Assembly (NCBI GenBank): GCA_963807085.1
Contig: CAWEBB010000002.1
Coordinates: 1 to 64,000 of the forward strand
Origin: JACKII01 sp963807085
Lineage (GTDB): Bacteria; Pseudomonadota; Alphaproteobacteria; Bin95
Reading direction: 5' to 3'
Length of the DNA: 64,000 bases
This document shows positions 33,620-42,666 of the stretch, in pieces. The first letter of the stretch is position 1. Every line of letters starts with the position of its first letter. The notes beneath the pieces are model-generated. The model saw only the letters and a list, made by a program, of their open reading frames with translations. It did not search any database and had not been told where the DNA came from. The position numbers and the translations under genes were made by a program.

Positions 33620-36314
33620 ATGCAACAACGGCAAGCAACTTTCATCAATATAGGCGAACGCACCAACGTTACCGGCTCTGCGCGGTTCAAAAAACTCATT
33701 ATGAACGGCGACTATGATGCCGCGCTTGAAGTGGCGCGCCAGCAGGTGGAAAATGGCGCGCAGATCATCGATATCAACATGGACGAAGGTATGCTTGAAT
33801 CCGAAGAGGCGATGGTCACCTTCCTGAACCTGATCGCGGCGGAACCGGATATCGCCCGCGTTCCGGTTATGATCGACTCCTCCAAATGGTAGGTGATAGA
33901 GGCCGGGCTGAAATGCGTTCAGCGGCAAGGCTATCGTCAACTCCATCAGATGAAGGAAGGCGAGGAAGCTTTTCTGGAGCAGGCCCGCAACTGTACGCCG
34001 CTACGGCGCGGCGGTGGTCGTCATGGCGTTCGACGAACAGGGCCAGGCCGATACTGACGAGCGCAAGATCGAGATCTGCACCCGTGCCTATAAATGCTGA
34101 TGGAACGATGGCTTCCCGCCAGAAGATATTATCTTCGATCCCAATATCTTCGCGATCGCGACAGGCATCGAGGAACATAACAACTACGCGCGTCGACTAC
34201 ATCGAGGCTACGCAGGTGATCAAAGAGAACCTGCCGCATGCAAATGTGTCGCGGCGGGGTGTCCAACCTTTCCTTCAGCTTCCGCGGCAATGATGCGGTG
34301 CGCGAGGCGATGCATTCCGTCTTTCTGTACCATGCCATCCAGGCTGGTATGGATATGGGTATTGTCAATGCTGGCCAGCTTGAGGTCTATGACGAAATTC
34401 CGAACCGGACCTGCGCGAGGCGGTCGAAGATGTAATCCTGAACCGACGCGATGACGGCGACCGAGCGTCTGCTGGAGATCGCCGAGCAATATCGCGGCAA
34501 GGGCGCGCAGGCGCAGGTGCAGGACGATTACCTGGCGCGAGTTGCCGGTTACCGAACGGATCGAGCATGCGCTCGTCAAAGGCATCAATGGCTACATTGT
34601 GGACGATGCGGAAGAGGCACGCCTCTCGGCAGATCGGCCGCTTCATGTGATTGAAGGGCCGCTGATGGACGGCATGAACCGCGTCGGCGACCTGTTTGGC
34701 GCCGGCAAGATGTTCCTGCCCCAGGTGGTGAAATCGCGCCCGGGTCATGAAGCAGGCCGTCGCCCATCTGATTCCCTATATCGAGGCGGAGGCAGAAGCA
34801 AGGGCGAAGCCCAGCAGAACAAGGGCAAGATCGTAATGGCGACCGTAAAGGGCGACGTCCACGATATCGGCAAAAACATCGTTGGCGTGGTGCTGCAATG
34901 CAACAACTACGACGTCGTCGATCTGGGCGTCATGGTCCCGGCCGCCAAGATTCTGGATACGGCCATCGAAGAGAAAGCGGACATTATTGGCCTTTCCGGC
35001 CTGATTACGCCTTCACTTGACGAAATGGTCCATGTCGCCGAAGAGATGGAGCGCCGGAACTTTACCATTCCGCTGCTGATCGGTGGCGCGACCACCTCGA
35101 AGCTGCACACGGCGATCAAGATCGATCCGGCCTATGACAATCCGGTGATCCATGTCTTGGACGCATCGCGCGCCGTTGGCGTCGCGGGGCAGTTGCTCTC
35201 GGCCGAGACCAAGCCCGACTATGTGAATGGCATCTCGCAGGACTACGAAAAGCTGCGCGAGAACCGACGCACGGGGTCGTCGCGCAAGGCAATGACCTTT
35301 GATGAAGTGCGGGACAACAAGGTCAAGATCGACTGGAGCGCATATACGCCGCCAGAGCCGGCCTTTTTGGGAACGAAGACGTTTGGCCGCTACCCGCTTG
35401 ACGATCTGGCGCAAAGGATCGACTGGACGCCGTTCTTCCGCACTTGGGAATTGGCCGGCGTTTTCCCGAAGATCCTGGACGACCCGAAAGTCGGCGAGGC
35501 CGCGCGCAACCTGTTCCGCGACGCCGAGGCTCTGTTGAAGCGGATTGTGGACGAGAAGTGGCTTGAAGCCCGCGGCGTCATCGGCTTCTGGGCGGCGAAC
35601 AGTGACGACAAGGAGGACGTGTATCTCTACGGGCCGGAGCGGGTGAACGAGCCCGTCGCAACGTTGCACTTTCTGCGCCAGCAAGTGCACAAGAGCAAGG
35701 GGCGCCCGCATCTCTGCCTGGCAGATTTCGTCGCCCCGCAGTCTTCTGGCCTGACCGACTATGTGGGCGGATTTGCCGTGACCGCCGGCCACGGAATTGA
35801 CCCGATCGTCGCCGACATGCAAAAACGACATGACGACTACAACTCGATCCTGCTGAAAGCATTGGCGGACCGATTGGCCGAGGCTTTTGCCGAACGGATG
35901 CACGAGCATGTTCGCCGGGAACATTGGGGTTATGCGGCCGACGAGGCGCTCTCCAACCAAGAGCTGATCAGCGAGCAATACCGCGGAATCCGCCCTGCAC
36001 CGGGTTATCCCGCCTGTCCCGACCACAGCCAAAAGACGGACTTGTTCCGCCTGCTGGATGCAGAGAAGGAAGCGGGGATCGTGCTTACTGACGGGTATGC
36101 GATGATGCCGACCGCGGCGGTCAGCGGCTGGTATTTTGCCCATCCAGAGTCGGCTTATTTCGGGATCGGCCGGGTGGAGCGCGACCAGTTGCTGGACTAT
36201 GTGGAGCGCACGGGCGTGTCCGAACGCGAGGCTATCAGGCGCCTGTCGCCGGTGCTCGCAGAAGGAGCCGACAAGCCTTCAAAAGGAGAGGAAGAATTGT
36301 CGAAGGCTGCCTAG
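33620..36314 (+). pseudogene. metH: Methionine synthase, pterin/cobalamin/activation domains (split MetH, part 2), frameshifted
   Basis: The coding sequence reads cleanly from ATG 33620 through the start of the pterin-binding domain (FINIGERTNVTGSARFKKL, VPVMIDSSKW). A GAG codon then appears as TAG at about 33891 and at least eight further indels follow up to about 34800; the protein continues in changing frames (VIEAGLKC, VVVMAFDEQGQADTDERKIEIC, HSVFLYHAIQAGMDMGIVNAG). From 34800 it is again intact: cobalamin-binding DVHDIGKNIVGVVLQCNN and the full AdoMet activation domain (WTPFFRTWELAGVFPK; GYPACPDHSQK). If the lesions are real, the gene is dead; if sequence errors, it encodes about 890 aa. 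It has a strong aaggag site. Confidence 0.85.
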
Positions 36315-36504
36315 ATTTCTTCCGGACACCTTATGGATCGGTGGAATTGCTTAGCGTATTCATGTTAAGTTGGCACCGCACGGTGCCCCGCGTTGTCTGA
36401 CCCGTACTTCAATCGACTTTGTGTGACGTCAACGCCTGCCGGACAGAATTGAGGGTTTGAACAACAGAGGATTTCTGGTTCATTGAAGCCATCGAGGAGC
36501 GCAG
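36315..36504. other. Spacer before the IS graveyard
   Basis: There is no gene in this stretch. The segment from about 36400 to 36504 may be the left flank of the decayed IS3-type element, but I could not identify a terminal repeat. Confidence 0.35.
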
Positions 36505-36757
36505 ATGAACAAGAAATCCGGAACATCGAAGGATGCCGCTGACAAGCTGGTCAGAGGCATCCAGCGGAAGATCCGCAAGCACTACTCCGCGGAAGAAAAG
36601 CTCCGCTTCGTATTGGTCGGTCTGCGTGGCAAAGAGAGTATCGCCGCGCTGTGACGGCGCGAGGGCATCGCCGAAAGCCTGTGCTACACTTGGTCGAAGG
36701 AATCTCTGGAAGCCGGCAAGCGCCGTCTGGCCGGAGATAAGCCCGAATCTTGGTGAC
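36505..36757 (+). pseudogene. IS3-family transposase OrfA remnant
   Basis: An ATG with gaggag upstream opens a frame that reads ADKLVRGIQRKIRKHYSAEE, then LRFVLVGLRGKESIAAL. This is the N-terminal helix-turn-helix part of an IS3-group OrfA. A TGC codon has become TGA after IAAL (about 36652). The frame resumes with RREGIAESLCYTWSKE and LEAGKRRLAGD and stops again near 36756. No OrfB follows: sequence similarity ends and an IS256 fragment begins on the other strand. It is a truncated, inactivated copy. Confidence 0.8.
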
Positions 36758-36763
36758 GTCTGA

Positions 36764-36979
36764 TCAGGCGGCTGCTTGAAGGACGATGCCATCGCGGAAG
36801 GCAACGCCTTGGATCAGTTCACGCATGCGGTTTTGGCGGTCGAGCTTTCGCCACTTCGCCTGGGCCGACATCATCAACTTGAACGCCATGGCCAGGCCCG
36901 TCTTGCGGCTGAGGCACCCCTTGGTCCGTCTTGTGCGGTGGCGGACAGTGGCAAAGGTGCTTTCGATCGGGTTGGTAAC
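36764..36979 (-). pseudogene. IS256-family transposase, C-terminal fragment
   Basis: The minus strand encodes TNPIESTFATVRHRTRRTKG, then KTGLAMAFKLMMSAQAKWRKL and a short tail to a stop at 36764. This is the end of IS256/Mutator transposases (motif NPIES-x-F-x-x-VRxRT with the downstream RTKG). All upstream catalytic parts are missing. The segment 36980-37200 shows no recognisable gene and is probably more mobile-element debris. Confidence 0.85.
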
Positions 36980-37223
36980 CGGTATGTGATTTTCGGTGCC
37001 CATGTTCGGCGAGGTTCTTCAGGACCTGGCGTATGCTGCGAGCATCCGGGACAGAGGCACCGGGAGCACGAAGGTGCGGGCAGGCCGATCTGTACGATGA
37101 GCTGCGAGCTCGTGTTAGTAGCTGGCCGCCTCTGCGACTTGCCCGGTTGCGCCGAGAGCGCGAATCCGTAGTTGTCGTGTCGCCCGCCGCTCCCGCTGTT
37201 TTTAACGGGTAAGGGAGTCGCGC

Positions 37224-37430
37224 ATGCGACGCGTCATCGGAATAGATATTCACCGCACCTTCGGGGAGGTGGTGATCTGGGAGAACGGCCTGACCAGGCA
37301 CGAGGGGCGGGTCGAGATGACCCGAACGGCCCTGGAGGGATTTGGCAGGCAGCTTCTCAAAACGGACGAAGTGGTGATTGAGGCAACCGGAAACTGCATG
37401 GCGGTTTCCCGGGTCCTGTCGCCCCATGTG
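37224..37430 (+). pseudogene. IS110-family transposase, N-terminal fragment
   Basis: A good start (gggag 8-9 bases before the ATG) opens MRRVIGIDIHRTFGEVVIWE, the first strand of the IS110 DEDD RuvC-like domain, followed by LLKTDEVVIEATGNCMAV and SRVLSPHV. Similarity stops exactly where the IS21-type terminal sequence begins at about 37431, so the IS21-type element appears to have inserted into this gene. The remainder of the IS110 gene is not found beyond the IS21 remnant. Confidence 0.85.
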
Positions 37431-37528
37431 TGTCAATCAGCGCTGAACTCTGACCCCCAATCGGCGCGCAATTTTGACCCCTTGTCGGTGAACTGATCGG
37501 CGGCCCGTTTCTCGCGCAGGTGGTGCAG

Positions 37529-37587
37529 GGAGAGGGGCCTGGCGACGTGCAGTCACCAACGAACGGAGCGGCGCCAGGCCCCTCTCC
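37529..37587 (-). terminator. Perfect 16-bp hairpin after istB
   Basis: ggagaggggcctggcg (37529-37544) pairs completely with cgccaggcccctctcc (37572-37587), starting 2-3 bases past the istB stop codon. A T-tract is not evident. It may end istB transcription or form part of the IS21 end. Confidence 0.55.
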
Positions 37588-37589
37588 TG

Positions 37590-38332
37590 TCAGTTCCGGT
37601 TGCGAATGCGCCAGCTGTCGTTGCCGGTCTCGATGATGTCGCAGTGATGGGTCAGCCGGTCGAGCAACGCCGTTGTCATCTTGGCGTCGCCGAAGATGGT
37701 CGGCCATTCCGCGAAGGCGAGGTTTGTCGTGACCAGGATCGAGGTTCGCTCGTACAGCCGGCTGATCAGATGAAAGAGGAGCTGACCGCCGGCCTGAGCG
37801 AAGGGCAGATAGCCGAGCTCGTCCAGGATCACCAGATCGACGCGGGTGAGCTGATCGGTGAGCCGCCCGGCGCGCCCTTCGCGGAGTTCGGCCTCCAGCC
37901 GGTTGACGAGATCGACGGCGCTGAAGAACCGGACGCGGCGTCGGTGATTGACCGCGTTCGCGCCGATCGCGGTGACCAGATGCGATTTGCCGGTCCCGGC
38001 GCCGCCGACGAACACGGCGTTGCGCGTCTCGTCGAGGAAGTCGCCATCGTGGAGGCTGCGCACCAGCGCCTCGTTGACCGGAGTGGCGTCGAACTCGAAC
38101 TCGGCCAGGGTCTTCATCACCGGGAATTTTGCGGCACTCATCTGGTAGCCGATCGAGCGGGCGGTCTTCTCCGCCAGTTCCGCCTTCAGCAGATCGCCCA
38201 GGATCTCGACAGCGCCGCGCTGGTGCTGGAGACCGGCGCGCATGATCTCGGGCGGAGCGCATGATCTCGGGCGGAGCGCATGCCCGCGAGCTTTAACTCG
38301 CGCATCATGTCGATCAATTCATGCCGCTCCAC
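37590..38332 (-). pseudogene. istB: IS21-family helper ATPase IstB, frameshifted
   Basis: IstB is the AAA+ ATPase that selects targets for IS21 transposition. The N-terminal start (GTG 38332, VERHELIDMMRELKLAGMRS) and the main body are in different frames. The body has Walker A GGAGTGKSHL, Walker B LVILDELGYLPF and sensor region VTTNLAFAEW. The junction at 38238-38275 is a direct 19-bp tandem duplication, combined with a small loss relative to the family consensus, which together break the frame. A product starting internally at 38243 would lack the N-terminal helix bundle. Confidence 0.85.
38238..38275. repeat. 19-bp tandem duplication within istB
   Basis: gcgcatgatctcgggcgga occurs twice back to back (38238-38256, 38257-38275), followed by the first 7 bases of a third copy. 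It lies exactly at the istB frameshift. Confidence 0.95.
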
Positions 38333-38990
38333 GGACGGCCTCCCCGGCGAGCCGATCGTAGCGGGCGCAGTCGGCGAGTGGCTCGTGGCGAAGTCGCAGA
38401 TGCGCGGGGAGGACAACCGGCTCCCCGGGCGCCGCCTGCCGGGTCTGACGCGAGAGAATGTTGAGGATCGCATCGGCGCTGCACAGCCCGGTATTCATCG
38501 CTTCGGCGCAGGCTTGCCCGACCGTCTCGACGCCATGGTCCCGGGCGGCCAGCAGCAGCGCGACCATCTGTCGGTCGCCATCGTCAAGACCGGACAGTCG
38601 CTCCTGCGCTTTGCGCATCGCTGGCGGCAAAATCAGTTCCTTGAACGGGGCGCCGTTCCTCAGAGCGCCAGGTTTGCGTTCAAGAACTGGCACATAATGC
38701 CAGGGGTCGTAGATCGTCCGGTCACGTCCAAAGACACGGTCATGCTCGCCGACGATCTCGCCGTCTTGCAAGAGCACGATTCTGGTCGCGTAGGCGCGCA
38801 ACTGCACCGGACGCCCCGCCGCTGTCGCCGACACGCTGTAGCGGTTGCGGTCGAAGGTCACGAGGCAGGTCTTGGACACCGCGGCCGTAATCTCGTGGAA
38901 GCCGCGGAACGGCCCCTGCAACGTCACCAGCGCCGCACGCTCTTCCTCGAAGATCTGCAGGACCGTCCGGTCCTTGAACTCGGGGTGTCG
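38319..38990 (-). pseudogene. istA: IS21-family transposase IstA, C-terminal half
   Basis: From HPEFKDRTV to the stop at 38319 the minus strand matches the C-terminal half of IstA (SKTCLVTFDRNRYSV; GRDRTIYDPWHYVPVLERK; GALRNGAPFKELILPPA). The N-terminal HTH and DDE catalytic domain are missing. The open frame continues upstream to an ATG at 39167, but that part (residues 1-59) is unrelated sequence, so the 282-codon frame is a chimera of two mobile-element fragments. istA and istB overlap by 14 bp, the normal arrangement. Confidence 0.85.
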
Positions 38991-39330
38991 GGCTGATCCG
39001 GCATGGGCAGAGGCAGTTGTGCCGGTGCTATCGACTTTTGAACCATCATGCGCGGTCTCCATCGGTGAGGCTTCATCGACAAAGTCTCGCCGAAAACCGA
39101 GGGCACAGAGAAGCTCATGCACTTCCCGCAGCGCATCGATAGCCAGCATCGGGCTGCCAAGCTTCATCGCCTAGCATACGGCGGCATCCAAAACCCAGGA
39201 TGGCGCGAGAACCGTAACACCTTCATCACGCTCAAGGCCGACAATCTGGCCGTCACTACGACGGAAGGTACGGTAAACCTTCACCTCGGAGCCGAAATAA
39301 GCATGCCATCGATAGTGGACCCGGTAAGAT
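38991..39330 (-). pseudogene. Decayed transposon-associated ORF
   Basis: On the minus strand the reading SYRVHYRWHAYFGSEVKVYR, then RTFRRSDGQIVGLE and WVLDAAVC, stops at a TAG and resumes as MKLGSPMLAIDALREVHELL. The pattern is reminiscent of a short accessory ORF found with transposons in alphaproteobacteria (RVHYRWHPLFG start). I cannot name it, and the match is from memory. It is broken by a stop and fused in frame to the istA fragment. Confidence 0.4.
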
Positions 39331-39352
39331 TGCCCGACATGGGCAGAATGAA

Positions 39353-39421
39353 CGGGAACTCGCTCTCAACAGAAAAAATGCGCTCTTCGCCGGCCATGAA
39401 GAGGGCGCCAAGGCCTGGGGC
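39353..39421 (+). pseudogene. IS66-family transposase (TnpC) fragment
   Basis: A short plus-strand stretch reads RELALNRKNALFAGHEEGAK then AWG, which is the conserved C-terminal NRKNxLFAGxxxGA motif of IS66 transposases. Nothing else of the element remains. It lies 85 bp from the cobT stop codon, marking the right edge of the IS graveyard. Confidence 0.7.
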
Positions 39422-39505
39422 AGTGAAAATCCAGCCTTGATAATCACGGATGCTCTAGCCGCGGCCCAAATCGCTTTCGTGGCATATGTGCCGCGCCGGT
39501 CGGTG

Positions 39506-40543
39506 TTAACCATTGTTCTCCTGCGAATTTACCCCCGCTTCGCCGAACGTCGCCATACCGCTATGAGACGCGAGCGCCGCCCTGACGATCGACACCGCCA
39601 GCGCCCCACCCGACGCCTCGCCCAGCCGCATGCCGAGATCCAAGATCGGCTGCTTGCCGATATGCGCCAGCAATCGCCCGTGCCCGAGTTCCGCCGAGCA
39701 GTGCCCGGCCAGACAATGGTCGAGCGCATCGGCGCGCATTTCGTGCAGGACCAGCGCGGCCGCGCCGGTGACGTAGCCGTCCAGCATCACCGGAATACGG
39801 CGCAAGCGAGCCGCCAGCAGCGCTCCCGCTACCGCCGCCAATTCCCGCCCGCCGACGAGCGACAGAGCGTGTAACGGATCGTCCAGTGCCGCGTCATGCA
39901 GTTTCAGGCCGGCGGCGACAACGGCCGCCTTGTGCGCGACCCCTGCCGCAGTCAGGCCGGTGCCGGGGCCGCACCAATGCGTGGCATCGCGGTCCGTCAG
40001 CGCCGCACAGACCGCCGCTGCCGCCGTGGTGTTGCCGATGCCCATTTCGCCAACCACCAGCATCTGCGCATCCGGGCGCAAGGCGACGAAGCCTGCCCGG
40101 AATGCCTGCATGCATTCTGCCTCCGTCATGGCAGGGCCTTGGGTGAAGTCCCCGGTGGGACGCTCCAACGCCAGGGGCAGAACATCGAGTTCCGCCCCGC
40201 TCTCTCTCGCCAACTGGTTGATGGCAGCACCGCCCGCCTCGAAGTTGGCGACCATCTGCACCGTGACCTCGGGCGGGAAGGCGGAGATGCCCTGCGCCGT
40301 TACGCCGTGATTGCCGGCCGCGATCAGAATCTGGACCCGCTCCAGCGACGGCTTTTCCGCGCCCTGCCAGCCGGCCATCCACACCGCCAAATCTTCCAGC
40401 CTGCCAAGCGAACCCGGCGGCTTCGTCAGTTGCGCCTGCCGGGCCTGTGCGGCCTCGGACGCCAAGGGATCGGGGCCAGGCAGGTCTTGCAGCATGGCAC
40501 GCAGGCTTGCGAAATCGGCTGGCGGCTCTAGGGAAGCAGGCAT
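39506..40543 (-). CDS. cobT: Nicotinate-nucleotide--dimethylbenzimidazole phosphoribosyltransferase
   Basis: The 345-aa CobT makes alpha-ribazole phosphate for the lower loop of cobalamin. It has KPPGSLGRLEDLAVWMAGWQ, AAGNHGVTAQGISAFPPEVT (about residues 74-93), EMGIGNTTAAAAVCAAL (about 167-183) and the C-terminal catalytic glutamate in ATFGEAGV (about 333). Length is normal. The last residues after GEAGV are non-conserved, and the gene ends at the border of mobile-element debris, so its 3' end may have been altered. It is divergent from cobS across 51 bp that must carry both promoters; no cobalamin riboswitch is evident in so short a spacer. Confidence 0.95.
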   Translation of the reverse strand: MPASLEPPADFASLRAMLQDLPGPDPLASEAAQARQAQLTKPPGSLGRLEDLAVWMAGWQGAEKPSLERVQILIAAGNHGVTAQGISAFPPEVTVQMVANFEAGGAAINQLARESGAELDVLPLALERPTGDFTQGPAMTEAECMQAFRAGFVALRPDAQMLVVGEMGIGNTTAAAAVCAALTDRDATHWCGPGTGLTAAGVAHKAAVVAAGLKLHDAALDDPLHALSLVGGRELAAVAGALLAARLRRIPVMLDGYVTGAAALVLHEMRADALDHCLAGHCSAELGHGRLLAHIGKQPILDLGMRLGEASGGALAVSIVRAALASHSGMATFGEAGVNSQENNG

Positions 40544-40594
40544 TCAAGTTCCATCGGTAATGGTTCAGGTCTTTTGGTGATGAGGGTGTGGGTG

Positions 40595-41363
40595 ATGACG
40601 GAAACATCGGGCGAACACAACAGAGCGGCGGCCGGTCTGGCGGCGCGTATCCGGCAGGAATGGTGGAGCGCCTGGGCCTTCCTCACCCGCCTGCCCTGCC
40701 CGCCCTTTCAAGCGCGGCCGCTGGGTCAGGCCGCATGGGCCTTCCCCGCCGCCGGATTTCGCGATCGGCTCACTAGGCGCCGCCGCGATGGCGGTTGCCC
40801 AGCATATGGGGATCGGTGCTTTTGCGGCAGCGGCCATCGCCACGGCGGTCATCGTCTGGGCGAGCGGCGCGCTGCATGAGGACGGGTTGGCCGATTGCGC
40901 CGACGCGTTCGGCCTGCCTCGGTCTGTGGAACGTACCCACGAAATTCTGAAAGACCCGCGCATGGGCACTTTCGGCGTCATTGCGCTCTGTCTGTCGCTG
41001 CTCATTCGCGTGGCATTGACCGCCGAGGTCGGACCGCTCGGCCTGATCGCCGCCGAGATGCTGAGCCGGGCGACGATGACGGCGGCGATGACCTGGTCCC
41101 GGCCGGCCGGCAGTGGCCTGGCTCAGGCGGCGGGTCAGGCTTCGGCAGCCACGGCGATCATCGCGGGCGCGCTTGCCTTGGGCGTCGGGGCAGCGCTGGC
41201 GGGTGCGAGCATTGTATGGGGAGCGGTGGCCGCAGGCATCGCCACGGCCATGCTGCTGGCCAAGAGCCGGGCGCGGCTGGGTGGCCATACGGGCGATGTA
41301 CTGGGCGCGGTCCAGCAGCTGTCTCTGTTGGCATTTCTCGCCGCCGCCCCGGGCGGCTCATAA
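40595..41363 (+). CDS. cobS: Adenosylcobinamide-GDP ribazoletransferase, one frameshift
   Basis: CobS is the membrane enzyme that joins adenosylcobinamide-GDP with alpha-ribazole. The N-terminal part (RIRQEWWSAWAFLTRLPCPP; AWAFPAAGF) and the rest (AIGSLGAAAMAVAQ; the active-site SGALHEDGLADCADAFGL; RSVERTHEILKDPRMGTFG) are in frames that differ by one base. Dropping one base near 40757-40760 restores an uninterrupted protein of about 255 aa with 6-7 hydrophobic helices. A sequencing error is likelier than a real mutation. The ATG at 40595 has gaggg 8 bases upstream. Confidence 0.88.
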
Positions 41364-41382
41364 AAAACCCGGCCCATAAAAA

Positions 41383-41414
41383 AACCGGCGTGAGGATCAC
41401 TCCCCGCGCCGGTT
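41383..41414. terminator. Bidirectional intrinsic terminator
   Basis: aaccggcg (41383-41390) pairs with cgccggtt (41407-41414). A run of A residues lies on the left (about 41376-41384) and ctttt on the right, so it can end both cobS (plus) and the Bax1-like gene (minus). Confidence 0.75.
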
Positions 41415-41438
41415 CTTTTCGATCAGCGAATGCCAGAC

Positions 41439-42197
41439 CTAATTGCGATTGCCGAACAGGCTCAGCAGCAGCATGAACAGGTTGATGAAGTCCAGATACA
41501 GGCTCACCGCACCCATGATCGCCATCTTGGCCACCGCTTCGCCATGCGCGCGGTATTCCAGGAAGTCGTTCTTGATCCGCTGCGTGTCATAAGCCGTCAG
41601 CAGCGTGAAAATAACCACGCCGATCACCGACACCGCGAACTGGATGGCGCTGGAGCCAATGAACAGGTTCGCCAAGCTCGCGATAATGATGCCGATCAGG
41701 CCCATTATCAGGAAGCTGCCCATCTTCGTCAGGTCACGCTTGGTGGTGTAACCCCAGATCGACATGGCGGCAAAGGTGCCGGCGGTAATGAAGAACACCC
41801 GCGCAATGCTCTCGCCCGAAAAGGTGGCGAAGATGGTTGCGAGCGATATGCCCATCGCGGCGGCAAACACCCAGAACACGATCTGAAGCGTGCCGAAGCT
41901 CATGCGCTGAATGCCGAAACTCAGTACCATGATGAATGCCAGCGGCGAGAGCATCACCACCCATTTCAGCGGCGAGCCATAGACCGTGGCGCCGAGGCTC
42001 GTCAGGCCGACCACCTGGCCGCTTTCCACCACGAAGGACATGGAGAACATCGCCCACGCTACCACACCGGTAACGACCAGACCGGATACCATGTAATTGT
42101 AAACGCGCAACATGTGCGCGCGCAGGCCCTCGTCGATCTCCCCAGCGTAAGCGCCGGTCCGTACCTGTGCCTGCGTGCGAAGATTTTCGAACGCCAT
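41439..42197 (-). CDS. Bax inhibitor-1/YccA family membrane protein
   Basis: The 252-aa protein has seven hydrophobic helices and family landmarks: LRAHMLRVYNYMVSGLVVTG near the N-terminus, PLKWVVMLSPLAFIM, FWVFAAAMGISLATIF, and TAYDTQRIKNDFL with conserved Asp residues near the C-terminus. The family regulates calcium leak or interacts with membrane quality control (YccA with FtsH). It stands alone, convergent with cobS, with a shared terminator. Confidence 0.93.
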   Translation of the reverse strand: MAFENLRTQAQVRTGAYAGEIDEGLRAHMLRVYNYMVSGLVVTGVVAWAMFSMSFVVESGQVVGLTSLGATVYGSPLKWVVMLSPLAFIMVLSFGIQRMSFGTLQIVFWVFAAAMGISLATIFATFSGESIARVFFITAGTFAAMSIWGYTTKRDLTKMGSFLIMGLIGIIIASLANLFIGSSAIQFAVSVIGVVIFTLLTAYDTQRIKNDFLEYRAHGEAVAKMAIMGAVSLYLDFINLFMLLLSLFGNRN

Positions 42198-42307
42198 CGG
42201 ATTCCCCTTTTTGTTCTGACTTCAGTCGGCCCGACCGTCGGACCGCTGCCCCGCATATATTGGGAATTGCGGCTGGGAACGCAAGACCAGCCACCGTCCC
42301 GGCGGCT

Positions 42308-42628
42308 TTAAGTCCTGATGCCGCCACCGGCGTCGTCGGGTATTTGCTTCGGCTTCTCTTTCGGTTTGTCTTCCGGCGGATCTTGGGAAGGCTCGCCCGG
42401 GTGGACACGGCGAATGATGATGTCGCCGTTGGGCAGAACCTCCGGCAGTTCGTATTGCGGCACCGCCTGCAACACCAATCCCAGCGTATCCAGCACATTC
42501 TGGAGCGCTTCATCCAGGTGCTCTACCGGCCCCTTCACCGGATTATCATCCTTTGCCCGGGCACCTGCCGGCAGTATGGCTGCCAGCACAACTGCGACGA
42601 TCAGAACGCGCATGGGGAAGGCTCGCAT
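42308..42628 (-). CDS. Small exported protein, 106 aa
   Basis: The protein has a signal peptide (about residues 6-25, ILPAGARA cleavage region) and a conserved middle: LQNVLDTLGLVLQAVPQYEL, then PEVLPNGDIIIRRV. The C-terminal tail is a charged Pro/Lys-rich segment (about residues 78-106). The PEVLPNGDIIIRR phrase recurs in short periplasmic proteins of alphaproteobacteria, without a known function. It is the next gene downstream of the YbbP-type permease on the same strand, with 38 bp between. Confidence 0.7.
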   Translation of the reverse strand: MRAFPMRVLIVAVVLAAILPAGARAKDDNPVKGPVEHLDEALQNVLDTLGLVLQAVPQYELPEVLPNGDIIIRRVHPGEPSQDPPEDKPKEKPKQIPDDAGGGIRT

Positions 42629-42666
42629 CGGATTCTCCTTCTTCTGCCCAAATTATGTAGGCACGC

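Larger units (their letters stand above)
37431..38990 (-). mobile_element. Truncated IS21-family element inside an IS110 gene
   Basis: The left end starts with tgtcaatcagcgctgaac and contains two similar internal repeats ending in tgacccc (about 37447-37456 and 37474-37482), typical of the multiple transposase sites at IS21 ends. IstB and the C-terminal half of IstA follow on the minus strand in the usual overlapping order. The other end, with the N-terminal half of IstA and the second terminal repeat, is missing. The element cannot move alone. Confidence 0.8.

Noticed and set aside
36505..39421. Genomic island or prophage with cargo genes
   Set aside because: Only fragments of transposases and one decayed accessory ORF were found. 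There are no integrase, attachment repeats, phage genes or passenger functions.
40544..40594. Cobalamin riboswitch between cobT and cobS
   Set aside because: The 51-bp divergent spacer is far too short for the roughly 200-base cobalamin aptamer, and no B12-box sequence is visible.
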